64,000 nucleotides of DNA from Vandiemenella viatica (GCA_031002005.1 CM061918.1:64204531-64268530), one strand, 5' to 3'; positions 11,882 through 23,630 are shown, counted from the first letter of the stretch. Numbers and translations are program-made. The notes: generated from the sequence alone by a model not told the origin.

Positions 11882-12034
11882 CTGACATGTTCAGCCACTG
11901 GAAGGTTGTAGAAGCCTGATGACCTATTGACAGTGTTATAGATTCGGCGGGACTTTTCATCAGCCAGTCGACTCATTTCACTCACTCCTCCATTCCTCTT
12001 GATCCACTGCAGCACCAGGCCCATTACATAGATA
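11882..12034 (-). CDS. PSAT1: Phosphoserine aminotransferase, antepenultimate identified exon
   Basis: A 153 bp minus-strand exon lies between a TGTTGCAG acceptor and a CATGTCAG/GTGAGA donor. It begins with the last base of a split codon and then reads IYVMGLVLQWIKRNGGVSEM, matching the animal PSAT segment IYVMGLVLEWIKNNGG, and continues to SSGFYNLPVAEHV. Its leftover AG joins the G of the 5630-5737 exon to make Arg. This part of the fold belongs to the C-terminal domain of the fold-type I aminotransferase. The exon carrying the PLP lysine (GAQKN in homologues) should lie upstream, at higher coordinates, and was not found in the readable sequence. Confidence 0.96.
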
Positions 12035-12220
12035 CTGCAACAGCAGAATCAAACAATGTAATCTGTAGATTCTAGATATGAATACTTGGAAGATTCATGA
12101 AACAGACTGTTAGTATTAATGTATAATAATTAAATTACAGTGCAGGAAACAACACTATAAAAGATAATAGAAACAGCAAACCTCACACTGCAATTTTTTT
12201 TGGTTGGCTTTACAGCCATC

Positions 12221-12239
12221 TTTATATATATATATATAT
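12221..12239. repeat. (TA)n microsatellite
   Basis: A run of alternating T and A ends the low-complexity stretch just before the MITE at 12287. Confidence 0.9.
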
Positions 12240-12286
12240 GAGGCAGTTTTATTGCTGGAGCAAATCCAGGATTAGGTGCAGATAAA

Positions 12287-12685
12287 GGGGGCGTGCATAG
12301 ACGATGTGGCTTGGTCTAGGGGGGGGGGGAGAGGGAGGTGTTGGTTGGAAAGCTACGCTGGGCTACGTGAGGAGGAGGGTGGGGTGAGGGGGGGGGGTGA
12401 GTCCGAGTCAGGCCACGTAGCTTTCCATTCATATTATTTGTCACTGTTAAAATGAGGCACAGAGCACACAACAGCATGTGAATATCCATTTCCGTATTTA
12501 ATTATCCCTGTATGTAATTTATGATAGTCTCACAAGAGAAAACAGTACAAAATATATTCTGGAATCAATAGGGGACAAAGCTGCATGATACATGGAGGGG
12601 AGGGGGTAGAGGTATAAGCCACATCAGGGGGGGGGGAGGGGTTCACAGAAGGCCAAAATGGAGCTACATGTTTTATGGACACTTG
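12287..12685. mobile_element. MITE-2 (CATAAACTACGTGG-type ends), copy 1
   Basis: The left end GGGGGCGTGCATAGACGATG and the right end, which in reverse reads GCAAGTGTCCATAAAACATG, are degenerate inverted copies. The element at 33277-33715 has the same order of internal blocks: cttggt, a G-run, gaaagctacg, ccacgtagct, a ttatttgtcac segment, then ggccaaaatggagcta. A TAA lies near both ends (12283-12285 and 12686-12688). Long G-runs lie inside. It is non-autonomous with no ORF, and it sits upstream of the PSAT1 exon at 11882-12034. Confidence 0.7.
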
Positions 12686-13784
12686 CTAAGTTGAGTTACA
12701 AGTGTCACATTTGCCAAGAGTCCTCAACAGCAATGGTGACATGAATGAAAAATCATCAGACATAATGAATGTGTGGTGACACAAGCAAGTAAGCACAAAA
12801 CATGTGTCAACAGTATTCAGTGCATGCAGAATTCATATTCAATTATTAGTTAAAATTTAATTTGCAGAAACATTTAAAGTGTAGTGACAATACCAAGGTA
12901 CAACTAAATTGAAACAGTTACATCAGGTACCTGATGTGAATACCAAAACCTAATGAGCGAAACCAAATCAGCTTGTGGCATGTAGCCCTGTTATGCACAA
13001 CAGAATTTTATAGTATATTTTTCATAAATTAGTATCTTGGTTAAACATAAAAAGTACTTATCCTAACTAATCATGGAAACAGTTGATCCTCACAATCCTT
13101 GGCATGTATTGAGTAACATCTAGCAATTTTAAATGTGTTACACAGATGGACTTTCTGGCACTACAGACATAGTGGTTTTACAATCAGAAACACCAGTTGA
13201 TGACAAGATATTAAAAAAGAAAATTGAAGTGCATATTTAGCATACGTGCAGTTTGCAATTCTGCAATTTTAGTACCCTTCAATCATAAAATTTAATAACT
13301 CATTAATGTGTTTTTTCTTGAAGAACCTCATTTATATTAATTATGGAAATTTTTGTGTCCTTAGGTACTATTATCACAGTCTGAAGTTTTTTATATCACC
13401 ATTTAAAGTTTCATCTAGCACCAAATGGCAACCTATATATATACACACACACATACTCAATAATAATAAAAATAAAAAAAAATAAAAATTTCTTGATAGT
13501 TTACGATTTGAATTAGCATCTAAGCAAACAGACTTTGCTGTTTTGATGTGAGACTCATTTTATGGACTACATAATTATGTTAATTGTTATTAGATTGTTG
13601 TAAAAATCTAAAAAAAAGTCAACATATTTTATCCAAATCAATTTGTGTGTCATCATTTTGATTTTTTTCCGATTGTTTCAGTAGAAACAGGGAGTATGGC
13701 ACTTTTGGCTGGAAGACCCTGAAGGATAATTTGGCTGTCGGTTGAGAGAGTTTAGATTTGTTGCACATGCACCTGTGTCATAGC

Positions 13785-14004
13785 TACCCTATCTAACTCA
13801 GTAATCCTTCCGGGTATAGGCGACCTACAGTTTTACATGGAATCTGAACCATGAAGTGTCCTAGCATACTTCACAAAGCAAAGCTTTGCCAGAGGTGAAG
13901 GTCAGTTTTTAAGGCTGTAAAAATTCCAGCCAAGACTGGGACTTGAACCAGGGGCCTTCCATTCCTCAATCAGATGCCTTAACCAACTAAGCAAACAGAT
14001 CGCC
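13785..14004 (-). repeat. SINE-B, tRNA-derived, near full length
   Basis: On the minus strand the head reads GCTTAGTTGGTTAAGGCATC, an A-box-like segment, and then CTGGTTCAAGTCCCAG, a B-box-like segment. The body follows with the words GAAGTATGCTAGGACACTTC, TGGTTCAGATTCCATG and AAACTGTAGGTC. At least eight related copies occur in the window. It abuts the inverted structure at 14045-14401. Confidence 0.75.
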
Positions 14005-14044
14005 ATTTGATGTGTGAGTGGAAACTTTCCCAGTAAACTGATGC

Positions 14045-14401
14045 AATATAATCCTCTCAGGTGTCCAACCGGATGTCGTTGTATTAACACCACATTATGA
14101 CAGCTAGCTCTGCTGTCTTCATCAGGTGTCAGGTCTCTTCTAGCTGTTGCAAGCATCGCGAACTGCCAGCACATCTGGGCAGCTGGGGAATGTCGTCATA
14201 GTGAGCCCAAGACTTTGCGCGACATTCCTGAATATAAAGAGGGAAATGCAATACAAGGCTAAACCAGCCTAGGTGGTGATATCCTGATTGTGACAGCTAG
14301 GAGAGACCTGACACCTGATGAAGACAGCACATGCACATGTTAGTGTCGAAATGTCGTGTTTATACAACACCATCTGGCTTGACATCCGAGACGATTATAT
14401 T
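14045..14401. mobile_element. Inverted-duplication insertion with hammerhead-like cores (Penelope-like terminus?)
   Basis: Two inverted arms, about 14045-14147 and 14293-14401, flank a unique centre of about 145 bp. On the plus strand the right arm carries CTGATGA (14315-14321), then AGACA, a loop, TGTC, then GAAA (14348-14351) and TGTCG. This has the core letters of a hammerhead ribozyme, with a GACA/TGTC stem II and one extra base before the stem. The left arm holds the inverse CTGATGA...GACA half but has lost GAAA. Similar motifs are known in the terminal repeats of Penelope-like retroelements; membership is inferred. Confidence 0.5.
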
Positions 14402-15205
14402 AGACCACCATTTTTTAGTATCATGATTGAATAATTAGAGACAGGAAAGGGAAAATGGGGAGGGTAGGTATGATGCCACACTAGATGGGGTACAAGAAAA
14501 AACTAATTGATGTCTTTTTTGTGGGTGTGGTAGGCATCCTATGTATTGAAATCATTGGAATACACCTTTGCATTAAATTTTATATCATCTGATGGAAATA
14601 CTGTGGAATTATGGAGCTATTAGGCTGTGATATATGGATTATTAGACATAATAAAATTGTAATAATTTCTCTTTCTCTTTTTTGCCATTTGTGCTACAGC
14701 ATCCTAAAAATCTTATGAACTATCAAAGTAATTACAAAATAAAAATAAAAAAACATTAAATTAAAGTCTGCTTGGGAAGCTTTGCAAAGAAATCACATCA
14801 AATCAAGCAACAAAAACTGCTACCATTGTAAATTGCACTCAAAGAACTGAAGATAAACATGAAATGGAAAAATAAGTGCATTGGGAAATTGCTTCCAGAG
14901 TGTGAGTTCCAGTAAAAGTAAACTAAAGAGGTCCCTTTTTAAGAATGTAAATATGCGATGGAGAATCAATTGGCCAATTTTTTTTTTTTCCACTTCTAAT
15001 TATTATCTTAACTTTCTCACACTAACATAAAGATGATATTGAAGATATCAGATAATGTACACCAACTGAATTAAGACTGGCACCAATATGAGTTAATGAT
15101 GGAAATAATACATATAATGCCTCAAATTCAAAATTAAAACAAATTTCATTTAATAATGTTTAGATTTCCCTTATTGTTGAAGTAATACAGGCATCTTCAA
15201 TTACT

Positions 15206-15225
15206 TATTATTATTATTATTATTA
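15206..15225. repeat. (TTA)n microsatellite
   Basis: A run of TTA/ATT triplets sits immediately left of a SINE-like segment. Confidence 0.85.
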
Positions 15226-15410
15226 CTCCGCGATTCACTAAAAGTGTGTGGCGGAGGGTGCATTGCACCTATCGAAAGGGGTTATGGTTTGGAAGGGTTA
15301 TAAGGGATATGGCAGGAGGCGCCCATGGGCTATTGTGAGGAACCATCCCCGCATTTGCGTGGAGTGATCTGGGAAAACCATGGAAAACCCAGATCAGGAT
15401 GGCTACTTAT
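15226..15410 (-). repeat. Repeat with SINE-A body fragment
   Basis: The right half (about 15336-15405) is the SINE-A body: in reverse it reads ATCTGGGTTTTCCATGG and CAAATGCGGGGATGGTTCCT, as in the copies at 27774-28011 and 55938-56180. The left half has a gtgtgtggcggagggtgc segment that I have not placed in the other copies, so this may be a different or chimeric repeat. Confidence 0.55.
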
Positions 15411-16643
15411 GCTCTTTGCAACTTTTTTCATTCGAAAAAGATGTTTGGCTCAGTTCCTCAACACCTTAATTAGTATATAATCTGACTGTGAATTTATATT
15501 CAATTTGGTAGGTCCCTAATACCTTTGGCAAATTTCAGTGGCTCTGACAAGTATGGCGTTTAGCTCAGAAATGATTCAACATTAATTTTAATTTCATAGT
15601 AAGAGATTAAACTGACCCTCACTGGTCCTCCTCCCTTAATCTGTGGTAAGTTTTTTTTAGGACTTAACAGCAGTTTCATTGTTACCATTATCATATCATC
15701 ATTGATGGTCATGGAGCTCATATACTTGTTATTGATTTCTGTGAATACCTGCTTATAGCTTAAGCACTTAAAAAAAAAAGTGGAGTTTGCTAGAGACCAG
15801 GCCCACATTCAGGCTTTGTGGACCCCTCTGAATGGGGGCTTAAATTCGAAATTCGGCCACAAAAAATTTATCAGCGAGCTTTTCTTTGTCTCTGCTACTT
15901 GAAGTGCGGGCACCTAGGCTACGGCCTATGTAGCTTATGCTTAAATGTGGCCCTGCTAGAGACAGACCATATAGACATGAGAATGCCTATAAAGTTATAA
16001 AGTTCAAATGACAATAAACAAATGAAAATGTATGGTCAAACACATATTAACAGCTTTCAAATGGGCAACAGGCTCATATCTCTCAAGGTCAGTGGCATAG
16101 CTGTCAGAAGAATAGGCAGTGCCGTGCTCCGGGGCAAAAAAAAAAGCCCATCTGGCCTGAGAGCCCCAACATTTTTTTTTTTTTTTTTGCACCAAGGTCC
16201 TTGTTAACCTAGCTACAATACTGCCCAGGTTTGGTGGGGAACATCATATAAGTTGCAAGAGACAGCTAGGGATACAAGGAAAAAGAACAAAACAAATGGG
16301 ATAAAATATCAATTTTCAGATTGTTCCATTATTTCGACCTTATGTATGTCCAGTGAATGTAGCTATTTATAGAGGTTCTTTTTTTCTATATACATATCTA
16401 ACTTTAAATATAAACAACCATTCAAGCAGTATTGCATACTTATGGAGGATAAACTATCAGGAAGTATTTTTTCATCATAGTTTTCATTTTAAAACAAATG
16501 TATTAAAAATTAAGTCTACACTGCCACCATGGTACTTACACTAAATGCTGAAATTTTATAGAAAGTTAATTAGGCTTGAGGAATATTTGATACAAAGTTA
16601 ACTTATTTATTACTTTCCCTGTAATTACAATAAGCTTTTATGT

Positions 16644-17841
16644 TATAAATATTGTTCTCGGGTGACTAGCCAAGTTAAAGATGTGTTGTAAATGCACTTA
16701 CAATTACACAATATTGCGGCAATCTGATTCGTTGTCACCATCTTCTGGTGAGCTGTGGTCAAGAACGTGGAATGTTGGGTGCGCAGACTTCCGCGGTCAT
16801 TGTCGATGTAATCTTGGTTGTCCGGGTTGAACCGCGTGAATTTGTCGAAACCTAACGTTTCGGCCATCATTTTGTGGCCTTCTTCAGAGTACTGTCACGG
16901 CTGGAACTGCTGCCGCCTATATATAACTCCCGAAGCTATATATAGGTGGCAGCACTTTCGGGAGCTATATATAGACAGTTCCAGCCGTGACAGTACTCTG
17001 AAGAAGGCCACAAAATGATGGCCGAAAACGTTAGGTTTCGACAAATTGACGCGGTTCAACCCAGACAACCAAGATAACAACATGGAATGTTGTTGAGCCA
17101 GCCCAGACCGTCGTGCTGCGCTGTGATTGGTCAGCTCTGGAACCAGTCGTAACAGGGGTCAAGTCTCATCGTAACTTGACTTCATGCCATTTTGGAGCCA
17201 GGCACAATTTTATGCCCCTGATCACATGGCCAAAAGTAATCGCTCAATCGATGGAAATATCAGAAAGCAAAGCCTCCGCCATAAATTACTTATCCATCTG
17301 CTGTATTGAAACAGATCCGATGTGAGCCAGCCTGTTAAGCCATGCTGCCACATGATTGGTCAGATTTGGAACCAATCATAGCTGGGATCCTATCTCGTCA
17401 CATCTCAACATTAGTTCAATGGAAAAACAGAAGGCATAGCCTTTGCCATAAGCTGCTCAGTAATGGATGAGCCACAAATCACTTGCTCCTATTACTAGGG
17501 AACTCTCCATTGATCTGGACACGCCGTGTCATGCGTGTCCCAGCAGTGCTGTTGATGAATAGTATCGATGAGTGGCGTCCAAGCTTCACTCAGCTGGTAC
17601 CCGCTGTCGTGATTGATGAGGTTTGATGCGAGTCAAATTTCTACTGCTACGACTGGTTCCAGAGCCGACCAATCACAGCGCAGCAGGTCGAGTCTGGACT
17701 GGTTCAACAACATTCCACGTTATTGACTGCAGTTCACCAGAAGATGGCGACAACGAGTCAGATTGTCGAAATATTGTGCAATTGTAAGTGTATTTACAAC
17801 ACACCTTTAACTCGGCTAGTCACCCGAGAACAATATTTATA
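16644..17841. mobile_element. Outer inverted-repeat element with degraded hammerhead-like arms
   Basis: The outer ends are inverted copies beginning ATATTGTTCTCGGGTGACTA. The arms continue through the acaatatt, gttgtc, gccatcttctgg and gtggaatgttg words on the left (16644-16777) and their reverse on the right (about 17703-17841). Further arm sequence lies at 17093-17160 and 17640-17702. On the plus strand the right arm reads CAGAAGATGGC, then a GACAA...TTGTC stem, then GAAA, a degraded hammerhead-like core facing outward. The left arm is interrupted by the insertion at 16778-17082. The middle (17160-17640) shows no ORF I recognise. Confidence 0.6.
16778..17082. mobile_element. Nested inverted-duplication insertion with two hammerhead-like cores and 10 bp TSD
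   Basis: This block is flanked by TGGAATGTTG on both sides (16768-16777 and 17083-17092). The uninterrupted right arm of the host element has the sequence once, so this is a clean target duplication. Inside are an unpaired left 35 bp, then inverted arms 16813-16909 and 16976-17073. Each arm carries CTGAAGA, AGGCC, a loop, GGCC, then GAAA: plus strand 16998-17027 and, inverted, 16858-16887. CTGANGA and GAAA are the invariant hammerhead blocks, but a good stem I is not evident, so activity is doubtful. The layout suits a Penelope-like terminal insertion. Confidence 0.6.
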
Positions 17842-18574
17842 TTGCCAACGCCAAGATAGATTGTGTTCTTAAATAAGCTTTTATATGTATAGCAATATGA
17901 TATTTAAATTCAATTTAGATGGACTATGGGGCAGTAAATCAACTTATGACAAAGAATTTACAACAAGAATAATTCAGGTGTCACTAAACTGTAAAAAATT
18001 TTTTTTAAAAAAAAATGTGATTATGAAAACATACAAAGTATAAACAAAGTAACAGTTGTCCTACATAAAGGTTTTACTATATTGTGCCTAATGTTTCTGT
18101 TAGACAGGATGATTTATCAAGGATATGATAAAACTGGATACAAGAATTTTGCAATGCAATGGCTTGTGAATGATGGGGTAGCATGTGATCCACAACATGG
18201 GAAAATGTAGGCAGCTAGATTTTGTTTAAGTTCTACAGTGATTTCCACAATCAGTAATTGAAAAAATAGAGAAACTGGTTCATCAGTCCTCTATGATTTA
18301 TATAACGTAAGCTCCATCATAATGAATAATAATGAAAAATGCCAATTTGGCAAAGTATCAGCACATTGTGTACACAATGTTGAATTTATGAGAAGTGAGA
18401 AGTTCATATATAAAATATTTGGCTATTTGGTTTCATGAATATAATAATTTCTTAAAAGCCAGCCTTAAATGTGATCTTTTCTTTCAATGCCCTTTGAACC
18501 AAACAAAAATAAAATAAATCAAGTTGGCATATTGGCAGTTAGTGTTCTATATGTACCTGCATTTTTTTTATATA
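17842..18574. other. CpG-poor AT-rich sequence left of the gap
   Basis: I see no gene or repeat here. By eye count the last 574 bases before the gap contain a single CpG. Confidence 0.5.
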
Positions 18575-19574
18575 NNNNNNNNNNNNNNNNNNNNNNNNNN
18601 NNNNNNNNNNNNNNNNNNNNNNNNNNNNNNNNNNNNNNNNNNNNNNNNNNNNNNNNNNNNNNNNNNNNNNNNNNNNNNNNNNNNNNNNNNNNNNNNNNNN
18701 NNNNNNNNNNNNNNNNNNNNNNNNNNNNNNNNNNNNNNNNNNNNNNNNNNNNNNNNNNNNNNNNNNNNNNNNNNNNNNNNNNNNNNNNNNNNNNNNNNNN
18801 NNNNNNNNNNNNNNNNNNNNNNNNNNNNNNNNNNNNNNNNNNNNNNNNNNNNNNNNNNNNNNNNNNNNNNNNNNNNNNNNNNNNNNNNNNNNNNNNNNNN
18901 NNNNNNNNNNNNNNNNNNNNNNNNNNNNNNNNNNNNNNNNNNNNNNNNNNNNNNNNNNNNNNNNNNNNNNNNNNNNNNNNNNNNNNNNNNNNNNNNNNNN
19001 NNNNNNNNNNNNNNNNNNNNNNNNNNNNNNNNNNNNNNNNNNNNNNNNNNNNNNNNNNNNNNNNNNNNNNNNNNNNNNNNNNNNNNNNNNNNNNNNNNNN
19101 NNNNNNNNNNNNNNNNNNNNNNNNNNNNNNNNNNNNNNNNNNNNNNNNNNNNNNNNNNNNNNNNNNNNNNNNNNNNNNNNNNNNNNNNNNNNNNNNNNNN
19201 NNNNNNNNNNNNNNNNNNNNNNNNNNNNNNNNNNNNNNNNNNNNNNNNNNNNNNNNNNNNNNNNNNNNNNNNNNNNNNNNNNNNNNNNNNNNNNNNNNNN
19301 NNNNNNNNNNNNNNNNNNNNNNNNNNNNNNNNNNNNNNNNNNNNNNNNNNNNNNNNNNNNNNNNNNNNNNNNNNNNNNNNNNNNNNNNNNNNNNNNNNNN
19401 NNNNNNNNNNNNNNNNNNNNNNNNNNNNNNNNNNNNNNNNNNNNNNNNNNNNNNNNNNNNNNNNNNNNNNNNNNNNNNNNNNNNNNNNNNNNNNNNNNNN
19501 NNNNNNNNNNNNNNNNNNNNNNNNNNNNNNNNNNNNNNNNNNNNNNNNNNNNNNNNNNNNNNNNNNNNNNNNNN
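18575..19574. other. Assembly gap of exactly 1000 N
   Basis: The round length suggests a placeholder rather than a measured distance. ORFs that run through it are artefacts. Missing PSAT1 exons could be hidden here. Confidence 0.99.
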
Positions 19575-22500
19575 ACGAGAAACTTCGTAGATGTCTTCAC
19601 AAATACTCACTTTGTTCGAGGACTTAAGGCTGAGCAGTAAGGTTCCTGGCTAGCATTCCGTGGAGCCAGATATGAACCAATGATTCCTGCTATCGCTACA
19701 GAACAAAGCCTTGAATTTACGCCTTGCTATTAAGCTATGACATATTTCATTTTGCTGTAAGCAATTCTATTCCGCTTCTAATTACCGCGATGTCTACGAA
19801 TCGTTAAGTCATAGTGGCGGACAAAAAAACTTTCCCCCGAAATCAGAGAAAGGTTAGGTTAATCCTGACGAAACTGAAATGTTCCCGTGATTTTTTGATA
19901 TGCGAAAACCATTCTCTTCCGAATCTGGCGTCTTGTTCTTGCTAGGGATTTCGCGTCTTTCTCATGTGTATTACAATTAAGGTATATGTTGAAATAAAGT
20001 TCTGTGCCATGCGCTGCCTTACAGATGTCGGCTTGTTAAAGAATTAGGAAGCGGATTTTGTTTGAACAAATGAGGTAATTTTCTTTTATGCCCTCTGTTC
20101 TCTTTTCGTAATACCTGAGCCACCCAAGTCTGTCATCTTTGTAAACGTTTTGTCAAAGGCAAAGAAAAGAAGACCTTTTTGCTTCCTTTGGCAGCCAATA
20201 CTCTTATTAGGTACAAAGCGTAGGTGTAGTCAGTCACTGACTTTCTCTAACCAACAGGCACTCAAGATGATAACAGCGTAGGAAACTCAGAGGAAACAAT
20301 AAGTAGGTAAAATGTGGGAAGACGAGAGATATTACAAGAACAGCAGGTCGCGCCATTGGACTCCAAAAAGTTTATTCCCGCTGTGTGCCAATACTACTGA
20401 CAGCATATAAAAAGGTAGTGAAGATGTAAGAATCTGAGGAAAGTCTGTTTGAAGTCAGTCCGGTAGGTTTATATGAATGATTTGAGGCTTCTGATGAGAC
20501 GTGAGGACTTCACTTTGCTGCAGATTTATAGCAACAGCGAATAAAAAGCAAGCACTCTTGTTCTTCAGTTCCAGACAAGACAGAAACTCATGTTTCTTCA
20601 GAAAAATAGATGGTGTGTGTTCTTCGGTATTCTGAGAGTGTACGGCTTCTAGATTTCCTAAAAACCGTGATACTATTGAAGTGGTATATTACGGTGAGGT
20701 AAAGCAACTCTAAACAGCTATGAAGGAAAAACGAAGTCGCAACTCGTCCAAAACGTTGTTTCTTTATCTTGAAGTCTCTGTCCCTCAATCTGGTAGTAAC
20801 AGTTGAGGAGGGTTGGAATCAGTCATTACACCAATCCTCCATAGCCAATAGATTTTGTCAGTTGAAACTTCCAGTTATTTTCAGATATAAAGAATTTTAT
20901 GTCTAGTATCAGTTTCATTTTTTTGAAACCAGTGAGAAATTCTTTTATATGGATGTCATTAAAGCACTGGAATGCCGTTGGAGAAAGTTTATAGAGCTAT
21001 AGAGGGAGACTATGATGAGAAACGTACTAAAAATTTATTTTTAAGTCATCTTGTCAGTATCAGACCACACGGGATGACATTTTATATACATACATATACA
21101 TACTGGTTATTATCTGTGACTTCGTACACGTGGGCTTAGAATTTGTTTGTTAAAATTGGTTATCGAAAGCTATAAGTTACATAAAAGGTGTTCCCAAAAG
21201 CATGGAGTTAATGTAATGTGACGAGGAAACCATCACCATTGTAATATTGAACCTGTCTCATGAAGAGAACCAATTTAAAATCTATTTAGAAATTCCAATA
21301 AAGTAAGGGGAGGGGGTTATCGGTGGGAAGAGTAATTACCACTTACGTTACTTTTTGCGGACATCTAATGTAATTACGGTTTCGTACACAATGTCTTTAG
21401 TTTTGCTGTACTTTGCTACTAGCCTTCTGAGATTCGAAACGCTTGATTTAGCTTCATATAACTGCACATGGGAAAAACAAGCCTTTACTAAGTGTACCCT
21501 GCTATCTTCAGTGTCTTTCCCCAGAAATTATTGATTGTCATCGCATGCAGCGCAACTCGACATCTATACTGTACAATAAGTTGAGTCCGCAAATGAACAG
21601 ATCATACACAAACTGACTTCGACAGAAATGAAGCCTGAGTGACCGATATAACATTACAGAGACTTACACACGCTGTCCGTCTGTCTGTCACAGTTTGATT
21701 AGTTCTCAAAATTTCATGACAAAATATGTTGTTTATCCAGAAAAAAGTATACTACATCTTTTCTAATGATACATGGTATATCTTTGTTAAGTTTCATGAG
21801 GATCGTTTTAGCCATTTAGTCGTGAAAACGTAACAAATAGAGGAATAGAGTTGCTTTCACATTTATAATATTACTGTAGATGTATATTATTTATTGAACC
21901 TCGGTAGTACAGACCATATAGCAAAGTATGATAAGTACAATCTTCCGCATATAGATTCATTACACTAAATACTGTTCATAAAATTAAATTATCAAACAAG
22001 TAAATCCTGTACGATATTGGTGGCAGGATTCAACCTCAAGGCACTTTGATGTCGAGTAAGTTAACGAACTGAACGAAACAGACGCGTTTTAGGAAAGTGT
22101 ATGATGAATATTTCGTGGAGGCGGAGGCGTGTTGTCGGAAGTGTGTGTTCGCGGAATGTGTCGGCGTGGCCACTTGGCGCAGTAAGAGGATTGTGTGGGT
22201 GGAGACCTCGGGATTAGCGCTACACAAAGGGAGGCGCGTTTAACATAACACAATACCTGTCACACTGGAAGGGTTGTTTCGAAAACAGTTTCGGCTGCGG
22301 TCGGTCCAAACTCCACCATGTGGGGGTTCTTCTTCTGTCCAGGGCACGGGTTCGATACCCGATGCAAGCAACATACTATAACACTTGTACTGCCATAGAT
22401 AAAATATTCGAACTGAAGTCGTCTTTCACATCTAAGTATCTTCGGATATGCGAGGTACGTTAAATGAGGGCAACCTAATTTTTTTTTTTATGCCCCTGCG

Positions 22501-22600
22501 AAGACAAGTATTTGCTGAAGCGTTGTTGAAAACGGGAGATTCATCCGCATCTCTCGTTTCTTTTTTTTCAGTCCGTAGAAAGCATGAATCACCGATTGTT
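19575..22600. other. No gene recognised; CpG-rich relative to the sequence left of the gap
   Basis: I found no exon with homology I can name. About 25 CpG occur in the first 585 bases. A TATA-like CATATAAAAAGG near 20405 lacks a well-spaced initiator. The stretch 21660-21890 has gtctgtctgtc and cacatttataatatta words of the kind seen near the ends of insect retroposons, but I cannot name a family. A GGTTCGATACC B-box-like word near 22350 has no A-box. Confidence 0.4.
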
Positions 22601-22720
22601 ACCTTGTAAGCAGTTACCAAGAGGGCATTCCGTGTGCCGATGGTCACCGGATCGAGTTCGGCCGCGGGCATGGGTGTTCAAGTGTTGCGTCTCTGAATGT
22701 AATGTCCGTCCTGTGGTGTG
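22600..22720 (+). repeat. Possible tRNA-derived SINE head
   Basis: The segment has GAGGGCATTCCGTGTGCCGA followed by CCGGATCGAGTTCGG, close to a B-box, and then a GC-rich body. It explains the 79-codon minus-strand frame here. No second clear copy was found, so this is weak. Confidence 0.3.
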
Positions 22721-23239
22721 TCTAATTTGCTGGAAAAAAACGATCAAGCTGGCTGTATGACCTAAGATGCCTAAAACCATTTTTTTAAAAAGGAAAAAGA
22801 TGAGGGCACAGGTAAAATTTTGACTTTACAACCGGCAAAGCCACGTATTTTTCGTGTTGGGCAGAAATGCACATACTTTTCGTACTTTTGCGTTGACAAA
22901 CCTCCTAATTCTTTCTCCCTGTGATTTCTATGTTCTCATAGCTGAAATTGATACCATAATTGACCGGGTTTGCATGACGGTGAAAGACGATGACCAAAAT
23001 GAACCCCTCTCCCTAATAGCCACCATGGATGTACTTGTAACAGTCGCGAGACCTTTTTTAGAAACCTGCTCAGTTCTAAGCACAGTTCTTAAAGCAGAAA
23101 CTCTAATCTTATCTTCTGCTTTAGGGAACCTGTTTTTCGACAGGCATCAACTTGACATTTCTTTCTGTCCTGAGCGTTCCTTCTTTTATATATAGCTCTA
23201 CCTTATTTTTCCTCTTCTTTGCCATCTTTTCCCAACATT

Positions 23240-23630
23240 TTTGCACCGACTGCCTTCGATGAGTCTTATTTATCGTTGGCATGGTCAGATTTGGATCGTT
23301 TGGTTTTAAAAGCCGCATGCCATTTTCTAAGGCCAAGCATTTTATGTAGTGTCTACTGCTAGATCTTACTACGTACTAATGGGGGAAGTCAAGTGTTGCC
23401 ACCTGTCTGTGAAACGCGTAACTATGTTCAGCGTGTTTGTGAAATGTGTAGTTTATGAGAATGGGACCATCACCGCATTCAACTAGATTGCTGCGGAAAA
23501 CTGCCAAAAAACCGCAGTCAGGAAGGTCGGTACGCGGGGGGTCCAGGTTCGTGCCCGGTCCCGTTGAAACTCCCCAATACAGTGTGTGACGCGTCAGCGC
23601 ACTGGGACACGCAGGTGGGTAGCTTTTACC
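23240..23630 (-). repeat. SINE-C, copy 1
   Basis: On the minus strand the head is GTGTCCCAGTGCGCTGACGC with GGGACCGGGCACGAACCTGG following. The body has CTGCGGTTTTT, TTTTCCGCAGC, CACATTTCACAAACACGC and GACTTCCCCCATTAGTACG. The same blocks recur in the same order at 45610-46690 and, in the opposite orientation, at 54422-54700. Confidence 0.65.

Noticed and set aside
14293..14401. Fully functional hammerhead ribozyme
   Set aside because: CTGATGA, stem II and GAAA are present, but there is one extra base before stem II and I cannot draw a convincing stem I and stem III, so only hammerhead-like is claimed.
18487..19627. Four ORFs of 353-367 codons on both strands
   Set aside because: They consist almost entirely of the 1000-N gap.
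19590..19720. PSAT1 upstream exon on the minus strand ending at a GTGAGT donor just right of the gap
   Set aside because: The text before the donor does not read as PSAT in any frame and looks more like a degraded tRNA-like repeat head.
20400..20470. Core promoter: TATA-like CATATAAAAAGG with TCAGTC downstream
   Set aside because: The spacing is about 50 bp rather than 25-30 bp, and no exon follows on the plus strand.
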